Below, in pieces: positions 1 through 11,742 of a stretch of 64,000 nucleotides of DNA (position 1 is its first letter; every line of letters starts with the position of its first letter). The stretch lies in assembly GCF_001425865.1 (NCBI RefSeq), contig NZ_LMDS01000004.1:1989355-2053354 (forward strand). Reading direction: 5' to 3'. Position numbers and translations under genes: made by a program. The stretch is from Rhizobacter sp. Root404 (GTDB lineage: Bacteria; Pseudomonadota; Gammaproteobacteria; Burkholderiales; Burkholderiaceae_C). The notes under the pieces are model-generated. The model was given only the letters and a program-made list of their open reading frames with translations, was not told where the DNA came from and searched no databases.

Positions 1-843
1 TGCGGCGAAGCGTTCGGTGCGGACCGGCCGCGGTTCTGCCCGGCGTGCGGCCAGGGCACGGCCATCAAGCCGCCGACGCTGCTCGAGTTCGCGCAGCAGT
101 TCGGCGGCGCGTACCTGTCGACCGAAGGCGCGCTGTGGCGCAGCCTCAAGCTGCTGGTGCTGCGGCCCGGCGAGCTGACGCGCCAGTACCTCGCCGGCCG
201 GCGCAAGCACTACGTACTGCCGCTGCGGCTGTACCTGACGATCAGCGTCGCCGTGCTGCTGATGCTGCGCGTCGCGTCGAGCCTCGACCCGGACGCGGTG
301 GCGATCGCCAAGGGCGACGGCTTCGACCCGCGCGCCGGTGCCTTCGCGCTCGACATCGGGCCCGGCCGCCTCGAGATGAAGGACGGCCGGTTCATTTGCG
401 AGCGCCTGCCGGCCGGGCTGTGCCGGCGCATCGAGCAGCGCGTGAACCTCGACGCGGCCGGCTTCCAGCGCGAGCTCGACCGCTTCGGCGACCGCTTCGT
501 CTCGAACCTCGGCGTCGCGATGTTCGCGGTGCTGCCGCTGCTCGCGCTGTGTCTGGCCGTGCTGTATCCGAACCGGCAGCGCCGCTACACCGAGCACCTG
601 GTGGCCGCCCTGCACCTGCAGGCGTTCTGGTTCCTCGCGATGGTGCTTGCGCTGCCAGGGATCGGCCTGCTGAAAGCGGTGGCCCTGGTCGCGGTGCCGC
701 TGCACACCTGGTTCGCGCTCGGCCGCATCTACGGCGGCCGCCGCTGGCCGCGCCTGCTGCGGCTGGCGGTGCTGGGCGCGGCCTACCCAGTCGCGATGGG
801 GCTGGCGATGCTCGCCATCCTCGTCTGGGCCGCGGTGACCTGA
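1..843 (+). CDS. DUF3667-type zinc-ribbon membrane protein (5' truncated)
   Basis: The reading frame is open from the first base of the window, so the true start lies upstream. The first residues hold two cysteine pairs (CG near residue 1 and CPAC near residue 13), a zinc-ribbon signature. The sequence TLLEFAQQF follows, then at least four hydrophobic segments in the remaining 250 residues, with a soluble loop of about 75 residues between the first and second. This layout (N-terminal zinc ribbon, membrane domain) matches the DUF3667 family, whose function is unknown. The gene ends at a TGA that faces the convergent BMP gene 14 bases away. Family assignment is by layout and motif; no role can be inferred. 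Confidence 0.7.
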   Translation, partial: CGEAFGADRPRFCPACGQGTAIKPPTLLEFAQQFGGAYLSTEGALWRSLKLLVLRPGELTRQYLAGRRKHYVLPLRLYLTISVAVLLMLRVASSLDPDAVAIAKGDGFDPRAGAFALDIGPGRLEMKDGRFICERLPAGLCRRIEQRVNLDAAGFQRELDRFGDRFVSNLGVAMFAVLPLLALCLAVLYPNRQRRYTEHLVAALHLQAFWFLAMVLALPGIGLLKAVALVAVPLHTWFALGRIYGGRRWPRLLRLAVLGAAYPVAMGLAMLAILVWAAVT

Positions 844-861
844 GCCGGCCGGCGCGGTCAC
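835..861. terminator. Hairpin between convergent genes
   Basis: GTGACC (835-840) pairs with GGTCAC (856-861) around a loop that itself contains the perfect palindrome GCCGGCCGGC (844-853). It spans the stop codons of the convergent DUF3667 and BMP genes, where a bidirectional terminator would be expected. There is no T-tract, so this is a structural inference only. Confidence 0.35.
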
Positions 862-1853
862 TTCGCGGTCGGCTTCGGCTGGCTGTCGTCGACCGGCACC
901 GTGAAGCTGCCGGCCAGGATCGCCTTCTGCTTCGCCTCCATCTTCGCGACCACGTCGGCCGGCACCTTCTTCGCGAACGTGCCGAGGGCGCTGAGCTCGC
1001 TGCCCTTGTGCTTCATCATCGAGTACTCGCCGTACTCCCTGGCCTCGAACTTGCCGGCCTTGACGGACTTGATCGCCAGGTCGATCGTCGGCTCCATGTT
1101 CCACAGCGCCGAGGCGACCACGGTGTCGGGGTACTTGTCCTGCGTGTTGATGACGTTGCCGATCGCGAGCTTGCCCTTCTCCTTCGCGGCATCGCTGACG
1201 CCGAAGCGCTCGGCATACATCACGTCCGCGCCCTTGTCGATCATCGCGAACGCGGCTTCCTTGGCCTTCGGCGGGTCGAACCAGCTGTTGATGAAGCTGA
1301 CCATGAACTCGACCTTCGGATTGGTCTCCTTCGCGCCGGCCATGAACGCGTTCATCAGGCGGTTGACCTCGGGGATCGGGTAGCCGCCGACCATGCCGAT
1401 CTTGCCGCTCTTGGTCATGCCGCCGGCGATCATGCCGCTCAGGTATGCCGGCTCCTGGATGAAGTTGTCGAACACGCCGAAGTTGGGCGCCTGCGGCTTG
1501 CCGCTGGAGCCGAGCAGGAAGCTGACCTTCGGGTAGTCCTTCGCGACCTTGCGCGCCGCCGCCTCGACCGCGAACGCCTCGCCGACGATCAGCGTGTTGC
1601 CGCCCTCGGCGTAGCCGCGCATCACACGCTCGTAGTCGGCGTTCGTGACGTTCTCGCTGAACACGTACTCGATCTCGCCACGCGCGACCGCGGCCTTCAG
1701 CGCCTTGTCGATGCGGCTGACCCACTGTTGCTCGACCGGCACGGTGTAGATCGCGGCGACCTTGATCTTGGCTTGCGCGAACGCACCGGCGCTGGAAAGC
1801 GCGGCCAGAGTGGCCGCGGCAAGGGCCAGGGCGAGACGACGGGAAGGCTGCAT
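858..1853 (-). CDS. BMP family (PnrA-like) periplasmic substrate-binding protein
   Basis: The product is 331 residues. It starts MQPSRRLALALAAA, a Sec signal peptide ending around AFAQA with no lipobox cysteine, so the mature protein should be free in the periplasm. The body (KIKVAAIYTVPVEQQWV near residue 30, then GMIAGGMTKSGKIGMVGGYP) is typical of the basic membrane protein/PnrA family, which delivers nucleosides or related ligands to ABC importers. The ATG at 1853 was chosen because GAGGAGA lies just upstream and the signal peptide follows directly; the frame stays open further upstream but that part looks non-coding. No permease or ATPase gene is adjacent, so its transporter must be encoded elsewhere. 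The ligand is unknown. Confidence 0.88.
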   Translation of the reverse strand: MQPSRRLALALAAATLAALSSAGAFAQAKIKVAAIYTVPVEQQWVSRIDKALKAAVARGEIEYVFSENVTNADYERVMRGYAEGGNTLIVGEAFAVEAAARKVAKDYPKVSFLLGSSGKPQAPNFGVFDNFIQEPAYLSGMIAGGMTKSGKIGMVGGYPIPEVNRLMNAFMAGAKETNPKVEFMVSFINSWFDPPKAKEAAFAMIDKGADVMYAERFGVSDAAKEKGKLAIGNVINTQDKYPDTVVASALWNMEPTIDLAIKSVKAGKFEAREYGEYSMMKHKGSELSALGTFAKKVPADVVAKMEAKQKAILAGSFTVPVDDSQPKPTAK

Positions 1854-2011
1854 GGACGGATCTCCTCGTGGGTTGATGCGGCGCGCGCCGCGATCGCGAT
1901 TAAGCAAGAGCCGTTCCGCGGACGCAACGGGGTTGGCCCGATGACGGCGCCGGATGCTAGATTTGCGGCACCCCAACTGCACCCAGACAGGCACGGGGAG
2001 GGAGGTTCACG

Positions 2012-3223
2012 ATGGAAGACACCATTCCGATGCCGCTCGAGTCGATGCGGTTCGGTTCCCCTGCCGCCGCCTCGGCACCGCTGCCGCTCACCGGGCCGCG
2101 GCACCCGCTCGAGATCGCGTTCAGCGGCTCGGGCAGCGAATACTTCCGGATCTGGATCGTCAACCTGCTGCTCACGCTGGTGACGCTCGGCCTCTACTAC
2201 CCGTGGGCCAAGGTGCGGCGGCTGCGCTACTTCTACGGCAACACCTCGGTCGGCGGTCACGCGCTCGACTTCCACGGCGACCCGAAACGCATGCTGCGCG
2301 GCTTCTTGCTGGTCGGCGCGATGGTGCTGCTGTATTCGGTGGCGGGCCGGGTCTCGCCGACGGCCGGACTGATCGCGTTCCTGATCGTCGCGGCGCTGTG
2401 GCCGGCGCTGTTCCGCGCGTCGATGCAGTTCCGGCTGGCCAACACCAGTTGGCGCGGCCTGCGCTTCCGCTTCGACGGCGACCTGCGCGGCGCCTACCTC
2501 GCGATGCTGCCGCTGTTCGTGCCGGGCGCGATCTCGCTGATCGGCGTGATCCTCGACGGCCGGTCCGCGCGCACCGGCGATCGCGTCGCGGGGCTGGCGT
2601 TCCTGGCGGCGCTCGCCCTGTTCCCGCTGTTCTTCTGGCGCCTGAAGAAGTACCAGCACGACCACTACGCGCTCGGCCAGGCCCGCACCACCCTGGACAC
2701 CGGCGCCGGCTCGTTCTACGGGCTCGCGCTGAAGACGATCGGCGTCGTGCTGGTCGTCTCGCTGCTGGCCGGCGCGGTCGCCGCGGTCGTCGGCGGGTTC
2801 GGCGCGCTGGCGCTGGTGTTCGGCGGCAACGGCAACCGCGCGTCGGTGGCGGCGATCATCGCGATGACGCTGCTGTTCATCAGCGCGTACGCCGCGATGA
2901 TCCTGGTCATCTCCCCGTACCTGACCTCGCGGCTGCAAAACCTCGTCTGGGGCCGCACGCGCGGGCCGCTGGTCGAGTTCGACAGCCGGCTGCTGTTCTG
3001 GCCGCTGTTGCGGCTGACGCTGAAGAACTGGCTGCTGGTGCTGGTAACGCTCGGGCTCTACCTGCCGTTCGCCAAGGTCGCGATGACGCGCCTGCGGCTC
3101 GAGGCGATGAGCGTGCAGACCTTGCTGCCGCCGGACGAACTCGCCGACCGGCTGCGCCGGCGCGCGGACGACGCGGCGGGCGATGCCGCCGGCGACCTGT
3201 TCGGGATCGACATCGGCCTGTGA
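2012..3223 (+). CDS. YjgN/DUF898 family inner-membrane protein
   Basis: The product is 403 residues and polytopic. The motif LGLYYPWAKVRRLRYFYGNT near residue 60 and its second version LGLYLPFAKVAMTRLRLEAM near residue 350 are the repeated signature of the YjgN/DUF898 family. The ATG at 2012 has a strong Shine-Dalgarno (GGGAGG, about 6 bases upstream). A possible -10 (TAGATT, 1958-1963) lies 50 bases upstream. The stop overlaps the GTG start of the next gene (GTGA), so the membrane protein and the M48 peptidase are probably translationally coupled, a pairing seen in many Burkholderiales. Function is unknown; a joint role in envelope protein quality control is an inference from the peptidase neighbour. 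Confidence 0.85.
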   Translation: MEDTIPMPLESMRFGSPAAASAPLPLTGPRHPLEIAFSGSGSEYFRIWIVNLLLTLVTLGLYYPWAKVRRLRYFYGNTSVGGHALDFHGDPKRMLRGFLLVGAMVLLYSVAGRVSPTAGLIAFLIVAALWPALFRASMQFRLANTSWRGLRFRFDGDLRGAYLAMLPLFVPGAISLIGVILDGRSARTGDRVAGLAFLAALALFPLFFWRLKKYQHDHYALGQARTTLDTGAGSFYGLALKTIGVVLVVSLLAGAVAAVVGGFGALALVFGGNGNRASVAAIIAMTLLFISAYAAMILVISPYLTSRLQNLVWGRTRGPLVEFDSRLLFWPLLRLTLKNWLLVLVTLGLYLPFAKVAMTRLRLEAMSVQTLLPPDELADRLRRRADDAAGDAAGDLFGIDIGL

Positions 3224-4305
3224 ACGCCGGCGCGCCCCTGCCGGCGCTGGCCGCCGACCTGTTCGACGGCAGCTCCGCGCGGGCGCGGCGCGTCACGCTG
3301 CGCATCGACGGCGCGGCACTGCAGATCGACGGCGACGACGGCGCCGCGCGGCGCGTGCCGCTGGCCGCCGTGCGCTGGCCGGAGCGCACCCGGCATGGCG
3401 CACGCGTCGCCCACTTCGACGACGGCGGCGCGGTCCACGCGCTGGACGCCGGCGCGTGGGACGCCTGGGCGCGCGCCAGCGGCCTCGGCGAATCGGCAGT
3501 GGTCCGGGCGCAGCAGAGCTGGCGTGCGACCGGTGTGGCGGTCGTGCTGCTGCTCGCGCTGGCCGCAGCAGGCTACCTGTGGGGCGTGCCGTCGCTCGCG
3601 CGCTCGGTGCTCGTGCTGCTGCCGGTGTCGATCGACCGCACGATCGGCGACGCCGCGCTGCGCTCGATCGACGGCACCTTGCTGGCGCCGAGCCGGGTGC
3701 CCGAAGCCCGCCAGCTCGCGTTGCGCGTTGCGTTCGCGCAGGCGCTCGCGCGCGCCCATCCGCCGGGTGCAGGCCCTGGCGCGCGGCACGAACTGCTGTT
3801 TCGCGCCGGCCGCTCGAGCGGGCCCGATGCACCCTCGCCGCTCGGCCCGAACGCGTTCGCGCTGCCGGGCGGCACGATCGTCGTCACCGACGAGATGCTG
3901 GCGCTGCTGGAAGGGCGCGACGACGTGCTGATCGGCGTGCTCGGCCACGAGTTCGGCCATGTGCAGCGTCGCCACGGCATGCGCCTGCTGGTGCAGGCGA
4001 CGCTGATCGGCACGGCCACCGGGATCGCGATCGGCGACTTCAGCAGCGTGCTGGCCGCGGCTCCGGCGCTGCTCGGGCAGTCCGGGTACTCGCGCGATTT
4101 CGAGCGCGAGGCCGATCGCGACGCGATCGCGCTGCTGCGCGCCGCCGGGGTTTCACCGGCGGTGATGGTCGAGCTGTTCGAACGGCTGGCGGCGCAGCGT
4201 GGCGCGGCGCGCGGGCGCCAAGGCGTCGACCTGGGCATCGCGCTCGCCAGCCACCCGGCCGACGCCGAACGCATCGCGCGGTTCCGCGAGGCCGCGGCGC
4301 GCTGA
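3220..4305 (+). CDS. M48 family zinc metallopeptidase, membrane-anchored
   Basis: The product is 361 residues. A soluble N-terminal domain of about 90 residues is followed by one clear transmembrane helix near residues 105-125. The M48 catalytic motif HEFGH (within VLGHEFGHVQRRHG) falls near residue 245, and the third zinc ligand lies in FEREADRDA near residue 288. The start is GTG at 3220, overlapping the stop of the YjgN-type gene. Family members are Oma1/BepA/LoiP-like peptidases that act on membrane or periplasmic proteins; the substrate here cannot be read from the sequence. The gene ends 17 bases before the convergent diguanylate cyclase gene. Confidence 0.88.
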   Translation: MNAGAPLPALAADLFDGSSARARRVTLRIDGAALQIDGDDGAARRVPLAAVRWPERTRHGARVAHFDDGGAVHALDAGAWDAWARASGLGESAVVRAQQSWRATGVAVVLLLALAAAGYLWGVPSLARSVLVLLPVSIDRTIGDAALRSIDGTLLAPSRVPEARQLALRVAFAQALARAHPPGAGPGARHELLFRAGRSSGPDAPSPLGPNAFALPGGTIVVTDEMLALLEGRDDVLIGVLGHEFGHVQRRHGMRLLVQATLIGTATGIAIGDFSSVLAAAPALLGQSGYSRDFEREADRDAIALLRAAGVSPAVMVELFERLAAQRGAARGRQGVDLGIALASHPADAERIARFREAAAR

Positions 4306-4321
4306 AGCGCATGGCCGGCAC

Positions 4322-6747
<2,426 letters not shown>

Positions 6748-6752
6748 GCGTG

Positions 6753-7577
6753 ATGAACTTCACTGCCCAGCTCGCCCGCGCCGAAGCCGCCAACGACTCG
6801 ATGCTCTGCGTCGGCCTGGACCCCGACCCCGCGAAGTTCCCCGGGTCGTGGAAGGACGACCCGAGCCGCATCTTCGACTTCTGCGCGACCATCGTCGACG
6901 CGACCCGCGACCTGGTGATCGCGTTCAAGCCGCAGATCGCCTACTTCGCCGCCCACCGCGCCGAAGAGCAGCTCGAGCGGCTGATCGCGCACATCCACCA
7001 GGTGGCGCCCGAGGTGCCGGTGATCCTCGACGCCAAGCGCGGCGACATCGGCAGCACCGCCGAGCAGTACGCCTGCGAGGTGTTCGAGCGCTACCAGGCC
7101 GACGCCGTCACGCTGTCGCCGTTCATGGGTTTCGACTCGATCGAACCCTACCTGGCCTACGACGGCAAGGGCGCGATCCTGCTGTGCCGCACCTCGAACG
7201 CCGGCGGCTCGGACCTGCAGGCGCAGACGCTGCCGAACGGCGACAAGCTGTTCGAACACATCGCGCGTCTGGCGGCCGGACCCTGGAACCGCTCGGGTCA
7301 GCTGGCCCTGGTGGTCGGTGCGACCTTCCCGGCCGAGATCGAACGGGTGCGCGAGCTCGCCCCGACGCTGCCGCTGCTGATTCCGGGCATCGGCGCGCAG
7401 GGCGGCGACGCGGCCGCGACGGTGCGCGCCGGCTGGCGCCCCGGCGCACCGATCATCGTCAGCTCGTCGCGGGCCGTGCTGTACGCGAGCCGGGGCGACA
7501 ACTTTGCGGAGGCGGCTCGGGTGGCCGCGCAGGCGGCGCGCGCCGAGCTGAACGCCGCGCGACCGGCGCCGTCCTGA
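6753..7577 (+). CDS. pyrF: Orotidine 5'-phosphate decarboxylase
   Basis: The product is 274 residues and belongs to the longer (type 2) PyrF group. It decarboxylates OMP to UMP, the last step of UMP synthesis. The signature VPVILDAKRGDIGSTAEQY, with the catalytic Asp-Lys-Asp array, is near residue 90. The phosphate-binding end of the barrel is visible as IPGIGAQGGD and IVSSSRAVLYA. The ATG at 6753 gives the usual N-terminus MNFTAQLARA; an in-frame GTG at 6744 overlapping the purB stop is an alternative start. It follows purB by 5 bases, so the two are probably one transcript. Confidence 0.96.
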   Translation: MNFTAQLARAEAANDSMLCVGLDPDPAKFPGSWKDDPSRIFDFCATIVDATRDLVIAFKPQIAYFAAHRAEEQLERLIAHIHQVAPEVPVILDAKRGDIGSTAEQYACEVFERYQADAVTLSPFMGFDSIEPYLAYDGKGAILLCRTSNAGGSDLQAQTLPNGDKLFEHIARLAAGPWNRSGQLALVVGATFPAEIERVRELAPTLPLLIPGIGAQGGDAAATVRAGWRPGAPIIVSSSRAVLYASRGDNFAEAARVAAQAARAELNAARPAPS

Positions 7578-7608
7578 GACTGCGCTGCCGCATGCGGCGG
7601 CCGTCTGC

Positions 7609-10600
7609 ATGAGCCAAATTGACTCATTGCGGTCACTTCGCACGACGCAAGACAGCTTGAACTCGTACCATGCGCCGAGTTTCGATGTCCCACGCACGAT
7701 GACTTTCCTCGCGGCCGACGTTCAACTGCCCGACTCCGCCGCGCGGATCATCGGTCGGTTCTACTTCGGCTCGACGGCGGCGGCGACGACGGTGAGCGCC
7801 GCCATCCTCGGCCTGCTGCCCTCGGCGCTGACGCCGTCGCGGCAGCTCGGCGTGGTCGCCTCACTGGCCTGCTTCGCGCTGTTCTGTGCCGTGCTGGCGC
7901 GCCTGAGCGCGCAGCGGAACTTCCCGATCCGCACCGCGATGTGGGCGGTCGCGCTGCTGGCGATCGCGCTGAGCAGTGCGGTCAGCTTCTCGCTCGGCGA
8001 AGGCCTGCGCAGCCCGGTGATGAGTTTCTGCCTGCTGGTGGTGTTGGCGACCGGCGCGGTGCTCGGCGCCTGGTCGGGCCCGGCGCTCGGTGCGTTCGCG
8101 CTGGCCCAGGTGCTGCTGCTCGCCTGGCTCGAGATGAACGGGTTGACGCCCGACGCGGCGGGCACGCCCACGCCGCTGCCGGCGGCGCTGCTGTACCAGA
8201 GCCTGATGGTGGTGAGCAGCTCCATCGGCGGGGTGCTGATCGCCCGCGTCCTCGACCACTACCTGCGCGCGGCCCATGAACGCGAGCAGCGTTTCCGCGG
8301 GCTGCTGCGCGTCGCCGCCGACTGGTACTGGGAGCAGGACCGGCAGTTCCAGTTCACGCGGGTCGCCAAGGTGGCGGCCGACGCCGTCGAGACCGGCGCC
8401 AGCCTCCAGCCGCCGTGGGATCCGCAGCGCATGGGCCTGACCGACGAGCAGCTCGACGCACACCGCGCCGACCTGGAAGCACACCGCGCGTTCAGTGCGG
8501 TGCTCGCGCGCTGCCGCGAGCCGAACGGCCAATGGCGCACGGTGAGCATCAGCGGCGAGCCCAAGTTCGACGCCGCCGGCGCGTTCAGCGGCTACTGGGG
8601 CGTCGCCCGCGACGTGACCGAAGAAGTGCTCGCGCAGCGCGCCGTCGCGGCGAGCGAGACCCGCTATCGCGAGCTGTTCACGCGCTCGCCGTCGCCGCTG
8701 TTCCTGCATCGGCGCGGCACGATCTTCGATGCCAACGAAGCGGCGGCGCGGCTGTTCGGCTTTGCGAACGCCGCGGCGATGAACGGCATCGGCATCGTGA
8801 CGCTCTTCCCGCCGGGCACGCAACGGGAGCGTGTGCTCGAACGGCTCGCACAGCTGGAGTCGATGCCGCTCGGCGACGGCCTGGCGGTGGCGGACTTCCA
8901 GCTGCGCGCCGTCGACGGACGGCCGCTTAGCGTGCAGGCGACCGCGGTCCGGGTCGACACCGTCAGCGGGCCGGCCAACCTGTCGATCTTCTTCGACATC
9001 ACCGCGCGCAAGGCCGCCGAGGGCGCGCTGCGGCGCAGCGAGGCGATGCTGTCGCAGCTGTTCGCGACCAGTCCCGACTGCATCGCGCTGGCCGAGATGG
9101 AGACCGGTCGCTACACGCTGGTCAACCCGGCGTTCTGCCGCGTCACCGGCTTCGCCGCCGACGAGGTGGTCGGACGCACCGGCGCCGAGCTCGGCCTGTG
9201 GGCCGATCCGGCGCAGGCCGCGAACCTGCTCGCGCGAGTGGAGCGTGACGGCACCGTGCTCGACCTGCCGGCGGTGTTCGTCGCCAAGTCGGGCGCGCAC
9301 GTGTCGATGCTGCTCGGCGCCGGGCGTTTCGAGATGGACCGGCGCGACTACCTGGTCGTCAACGCGCGCGACGTGACCGACAGCGAGCGCACCCGGCTGC
9401 AGCACGCCGCGATCCTCGAACGCGCCTCGATCGGCATCGCGTTCACGCGCGCCGGCCGCTTCGTGCAGGCCAATCCGTACTTCGAGCGCATGTTCGGCTG
9501 GCCCGCCGGCACGCTGCCGGGCGAGCCCGGCTCGGTGGTCTGGTCCACCGACCGCGACCACCGCGAGATCAGCGAGCTGGCCGGGCCGCTGCTTTCGACC
9601 GGCAAGCCGTTCGAGATCGAGCGCCGCGTCAGCCGGCGCGACGGCAGCCGCTTCTGGTGCCGCCTGCTGGCTCAGGTGGTCGACCGCAACGACCCGGTCA
9701 ACGGCGGCACGATCTGGATCGCCGAGGACGTGACCGAGCGGCGCCGCCTCGATGCCGCGCTCGCCGCAGCGCGCGACGCGGCCGAGGCCGCGAGCCGCGC
9801 CAAGAGCGCGTTCCTCGCCAACACCAGCCACGAGATCCGCACGCCGCTGAACGGGCTGCTCGGGCTCGCCCGCCTGGCGATGCAGCCCGACCTGCCGGAG
9901 GCCCGGCGCCAGCAGTACCTGGCGCAGATCGTCGACAGCGCCGAGAGCCTGGGCGGGATCATGTCCGACATCCTCGATGTCTCGAAGATCGAGGCCGGCA
10001 AGTTCGCGCTCGAGGACACGCCGTTCGACCTGCGCGATGCGCTGAAGGCCGTGCACCACGCCTACGACGCGCTGGCCGCGGTCAAGGGACTGGCGCTGCT
10101 GCTCGACATCGACGAACGGCTCCCCGCCACCGTGCGCGGCGACCCGCTGCGGGTGCGGCAGATCCTGTCGAACTTCATCACCAATGCGCTCAAGTTCACC
10201 GAGCGTGGCCACGTGCGCATCGCGGCGACGCTGCGCCCGGACGGCGCGGTGCGGCTGGCGGTCTCCGACACCGGGCCGGGCGTGCCCGACGAAACGCAGG
10301 CGCGGCTGTTCACGCCGTTCTCGCAGGGCGATTCGTCGACCACGCGGCGCTACGGCGGCACCGGCCTGGGCCTGTCGATCTGCCGCGAGCTGGCGCAGCT
10401 GATGGGCGGGGCGGTCGGCATGGAGAGCACGCCCGGGCACGGCAGCACCTTCTGGGCCGACCTGCCGCTGCCGAGCAGCGCGCCGGTGCAGCGCTCGGCG
10501 AGCACCGAGGCGAGCGAGATCGCCGACCTCGCCGACGCGCGCGTGCTGATGGCCGAGGACAACCCCGTCAACATGATGATCGCGGTCGCGATGCTCGAGC

Positions 10601-10932
10601 ACTGGGGCGTGCACGTCGAGCAGGCCCACGACGGCCGCGCCGCGATCGCCGCGGTGCACGCGGCGGCAGGCCAGGGCCGGCCGTTCGACGTGGTCCTGAT
10701 GGACGTGCAGATGCCGGTGATGGGCGGACACGAGGCGGCGCGCGAACTGCGCCGCCACTACGCGCCGGAGGCGCTGCCGATCGTCGCGCTGACGGCGGCC
10801 GCGCTGGTGTCCGAGCGCGCCGAGGCGCTCGACGCCGGCATGAACGATTTCCTGACCAAGCCGATCGACGCCAACAAGCTGCGCCGCACGCTGGCCGCGC
10901 TGGTGCCGGCGCGCCGCGTTCAGGCCCGGTAG
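7609..10932 (+). CDS. Membrane hybrid histidine kinase with four PAS domains and a receiver
   Basis: The product is up to 1107 residues. Residues 45-215 hold about six hydrophobic segments (a membrane sensor module). PAS domains follow at roughly 225-345, 350-475, 478-598 and 600-720, each preceded by a short helical linker. The HisKA domain has the phospho-acceptor His741 in SHEIRTPLNG. The HATPase domain spans about 850-970 (N box near LSNFITNALKFTE, G box GTGLGLSI). A C-terminal receiver begins near 978 (MAEDNPVNMMI) with phospho-acceptor Asp1032 in MDVQMP and the conserved lysine in FLTKPID. A second in-frame ATG at 7699 is a plausible alternative start; neither has a clear ribosome site. 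There is no histidine phosphotransferase or output regulator next to it. The 3' end overlaps the convergent thioesterase gene by 13 bases. Confidence 0.9.
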   Translation: MSQIDSLRSLRTTQDSLNSYHAPSFDVPRTMTFLAADVQLPDSAARIIGRFYFGSTAAATTVSAAILGLLPSALTPSRQLGVVASLACFALFCAVLARLSAQRNFPIRTAMWAVALLAIALSSAVSFSLGEGLRSPVMSFCLLVVLATGAVLGAWSGPALGAFALAQVLLLAWLEMNGLTPDAAGTPTPLPAALLYQSLMVVSSSIGGVLIARVLDHYLRAAHEREQRFRGLLRVAADWYWEQDRQFQFTRVAKVAADAVETGASLQPPWDPQRMGLTDEQLDAHRADLEAHRAFSAVLARCREPNGQWRTVSISGEPKFDAAGAFSGYWGVARDVTEEVLAQRAVAASETRYRELFTRSPSPLFLHRRGTIFDANEAAARLFGFANAAAMNGIGIVTLFPPGTQRERVLERLAQLESMPLGDGLAVADFQLRAVDGRPLSVQATAVRVDTVSGPANLSIFFDITARKAAEGALRRSEAMLSQLFATSPDCIALAEMETGRYTLVNPAFCRVTGFAADEVVGRTGAELGLWADPAQAANLLARVERDGTVLDLPAVFVAKSGAHVSMLLGAGRFEMDRRDYLVVNARDVTDSERTRLQHAAILERASIGIAFTRAGRFVQANPYFERMFGWPAGTLPGEPGSVVWSTDRDHREISELAGPLLSTGKPFEIERRVSRRDGSRFWCRLLAQVVDRNDPVNGGTIWIAEDVTERRRLDAALAAARDAAEAASRAKSAFLANTSHEIRTPLNGLLGLARLAMQPDLPEARRQQYLAQIVDSAESLGGIMSDILDVSKIEAGKFALEDTPFDLRDALKAVHHAYDALAAVKGLALLLDIDERLPATVRGDPLRVRQILSNFITNALKFTERGHVRIAATLRPDGAVRLAVSDTGPGVPDETQARLFTPFSQGDSSTTRRYGGTGLGLSICRELAQLMGGAVGMESTPGHGSTFWADLPLPSSAPVQRSASTEASEIADLADARVLMAEDNPVNMMIAVAMLEHWGVHVEQAHDGRAAIAAVHAAAGQGRPFDVVLMDVQMPVMGGHEAARELRRHYAPEALPIVALTAAALVSERAEALDAGMNDFLTKPIDANKLRRTLAALVPARRVQAR

Positions 10933-11726
10933 TAGACGATCTGGTGGCTGCTCGCGAGCAGCTGGCGATCGTCGCCCCAGACCTCGGCGCTCTGATCGAA
11001 GTAGCCGTTGCGGAAGTTCAGCGCGCGGGCGGTGCCGAGCACGTGCCGCGCGCCCTGCGCGGCGAGCAGCGCCGCGTCGGCGTGGAAGTAAGTCGTCAGC
11101 GACACCGTGCCGATCGGCGCGAGCTCGCGCCGGCGCACGAAGATGCGCGGGAAGAAGCTGTCGCACAGCGCCGCGAGCGAGACGAAGTCGAGCGGACGCG
11201 GCGGCTCGTCGCGCGTCCAGACCTCGCTGTGCGAGTCGGCCTGGTGCGCGGCGTCGAACACCTCGGGCATCGGGCCGCGCACGAAGCGCATGTCGTAGTG
11301 GCGCGTCCAGGCGGGCCGGCCGAACACGGGCGAGCGCACCAGCGCGTCGGGCGGCGGGATGTCGGCCGGCGGCGCCGCCTCGGGGGCCGACCAGGTCTCG
11401 CGGCGCAGCGCGAACACCGCGCTGCCGCTGGCCGCGATCTCGCCGCCCTGCGACAGCTCGACCGACCAGTGCTGGGTCGAGCGGTTGGTGCGCAGCGGCC
11501 GCGCGACGAGCTCGAAGTCGCCATCGGCCAGCGCCGCCGCGAAGTTGACCGTCAGCGCGACCGGATCGCCCTGGCGCGCCGGGTGCTGCAGGGCGGCCTG
11601 CAGCACGCAGGCCGCGGTCACGCCGCCGAACGGGCCGACCATGTTCGCGTAGGCCGGGCTGGTGTGGCCGCGGAAATGGCCGTCCGACAGCGGTTCGAGC
11701 AGCGTGGCGGTGTCGAAGGGGTGCAT
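10920..11726 (-). CDS. TesB-like acyl-CoA thioesterase (double hotdog)
   Basis: The product is 268 residues. The first half contains ANMVGPFGGVTAACVLQAA followed by a hotdog-like strand pattern (DFELVARPLRTNRSTQHWSV), and the second half repeats the fold, ending with RALNFRNGYFDQSAEVW and LLASSHQIVYYR. This two-hotdog layout is that of TesB-like acyl-CoA thioesterases, which hydrolyse acyl-CoA to free acid and CoA in the cytoplasm. The precise substrate is not readable. It lies just downstream of the small DUF4345 gene on the same strand, probably in one transcript. Confidence 0.75.
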   Translation of the reverse strand: MHPFDTATLLEPLSDGHFRGHTSPAYANMVGPFGGVTAACVLQAALQHPARQGDPVALTVNFAAALADGDFELVARPLRTNRSTQHWSVELSQGGEIAASGSAVFALRRETWSAPEAAPPADIPPPDALVRSPVFGRPAWTRHYDMRFVRGPMPEVFDAAHQADSHSEVWTRDEPPRPLDFVSLAALCDSFFPRIFVRRRELAPIGTVSLTTYFHADAALLAAQGARHVLGTARALNFRNGYFDQSAEVWGDDRQLLASSHQIVYYRA

Positions 11727-11742
11727 GCGGTCGTGCGGCGCT

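Noticed and set aside
7861..11166. 1101-codon open frame on the minus strand opposite the hybrid kinase
   Set aside because: Its translation is a run of Arg, Ala, Gly, His and Asp with no domain; the plus-strand kinase has complete PAS, HisKA, HATPase and receiver motifs. It is a GC-rich shadow frame.
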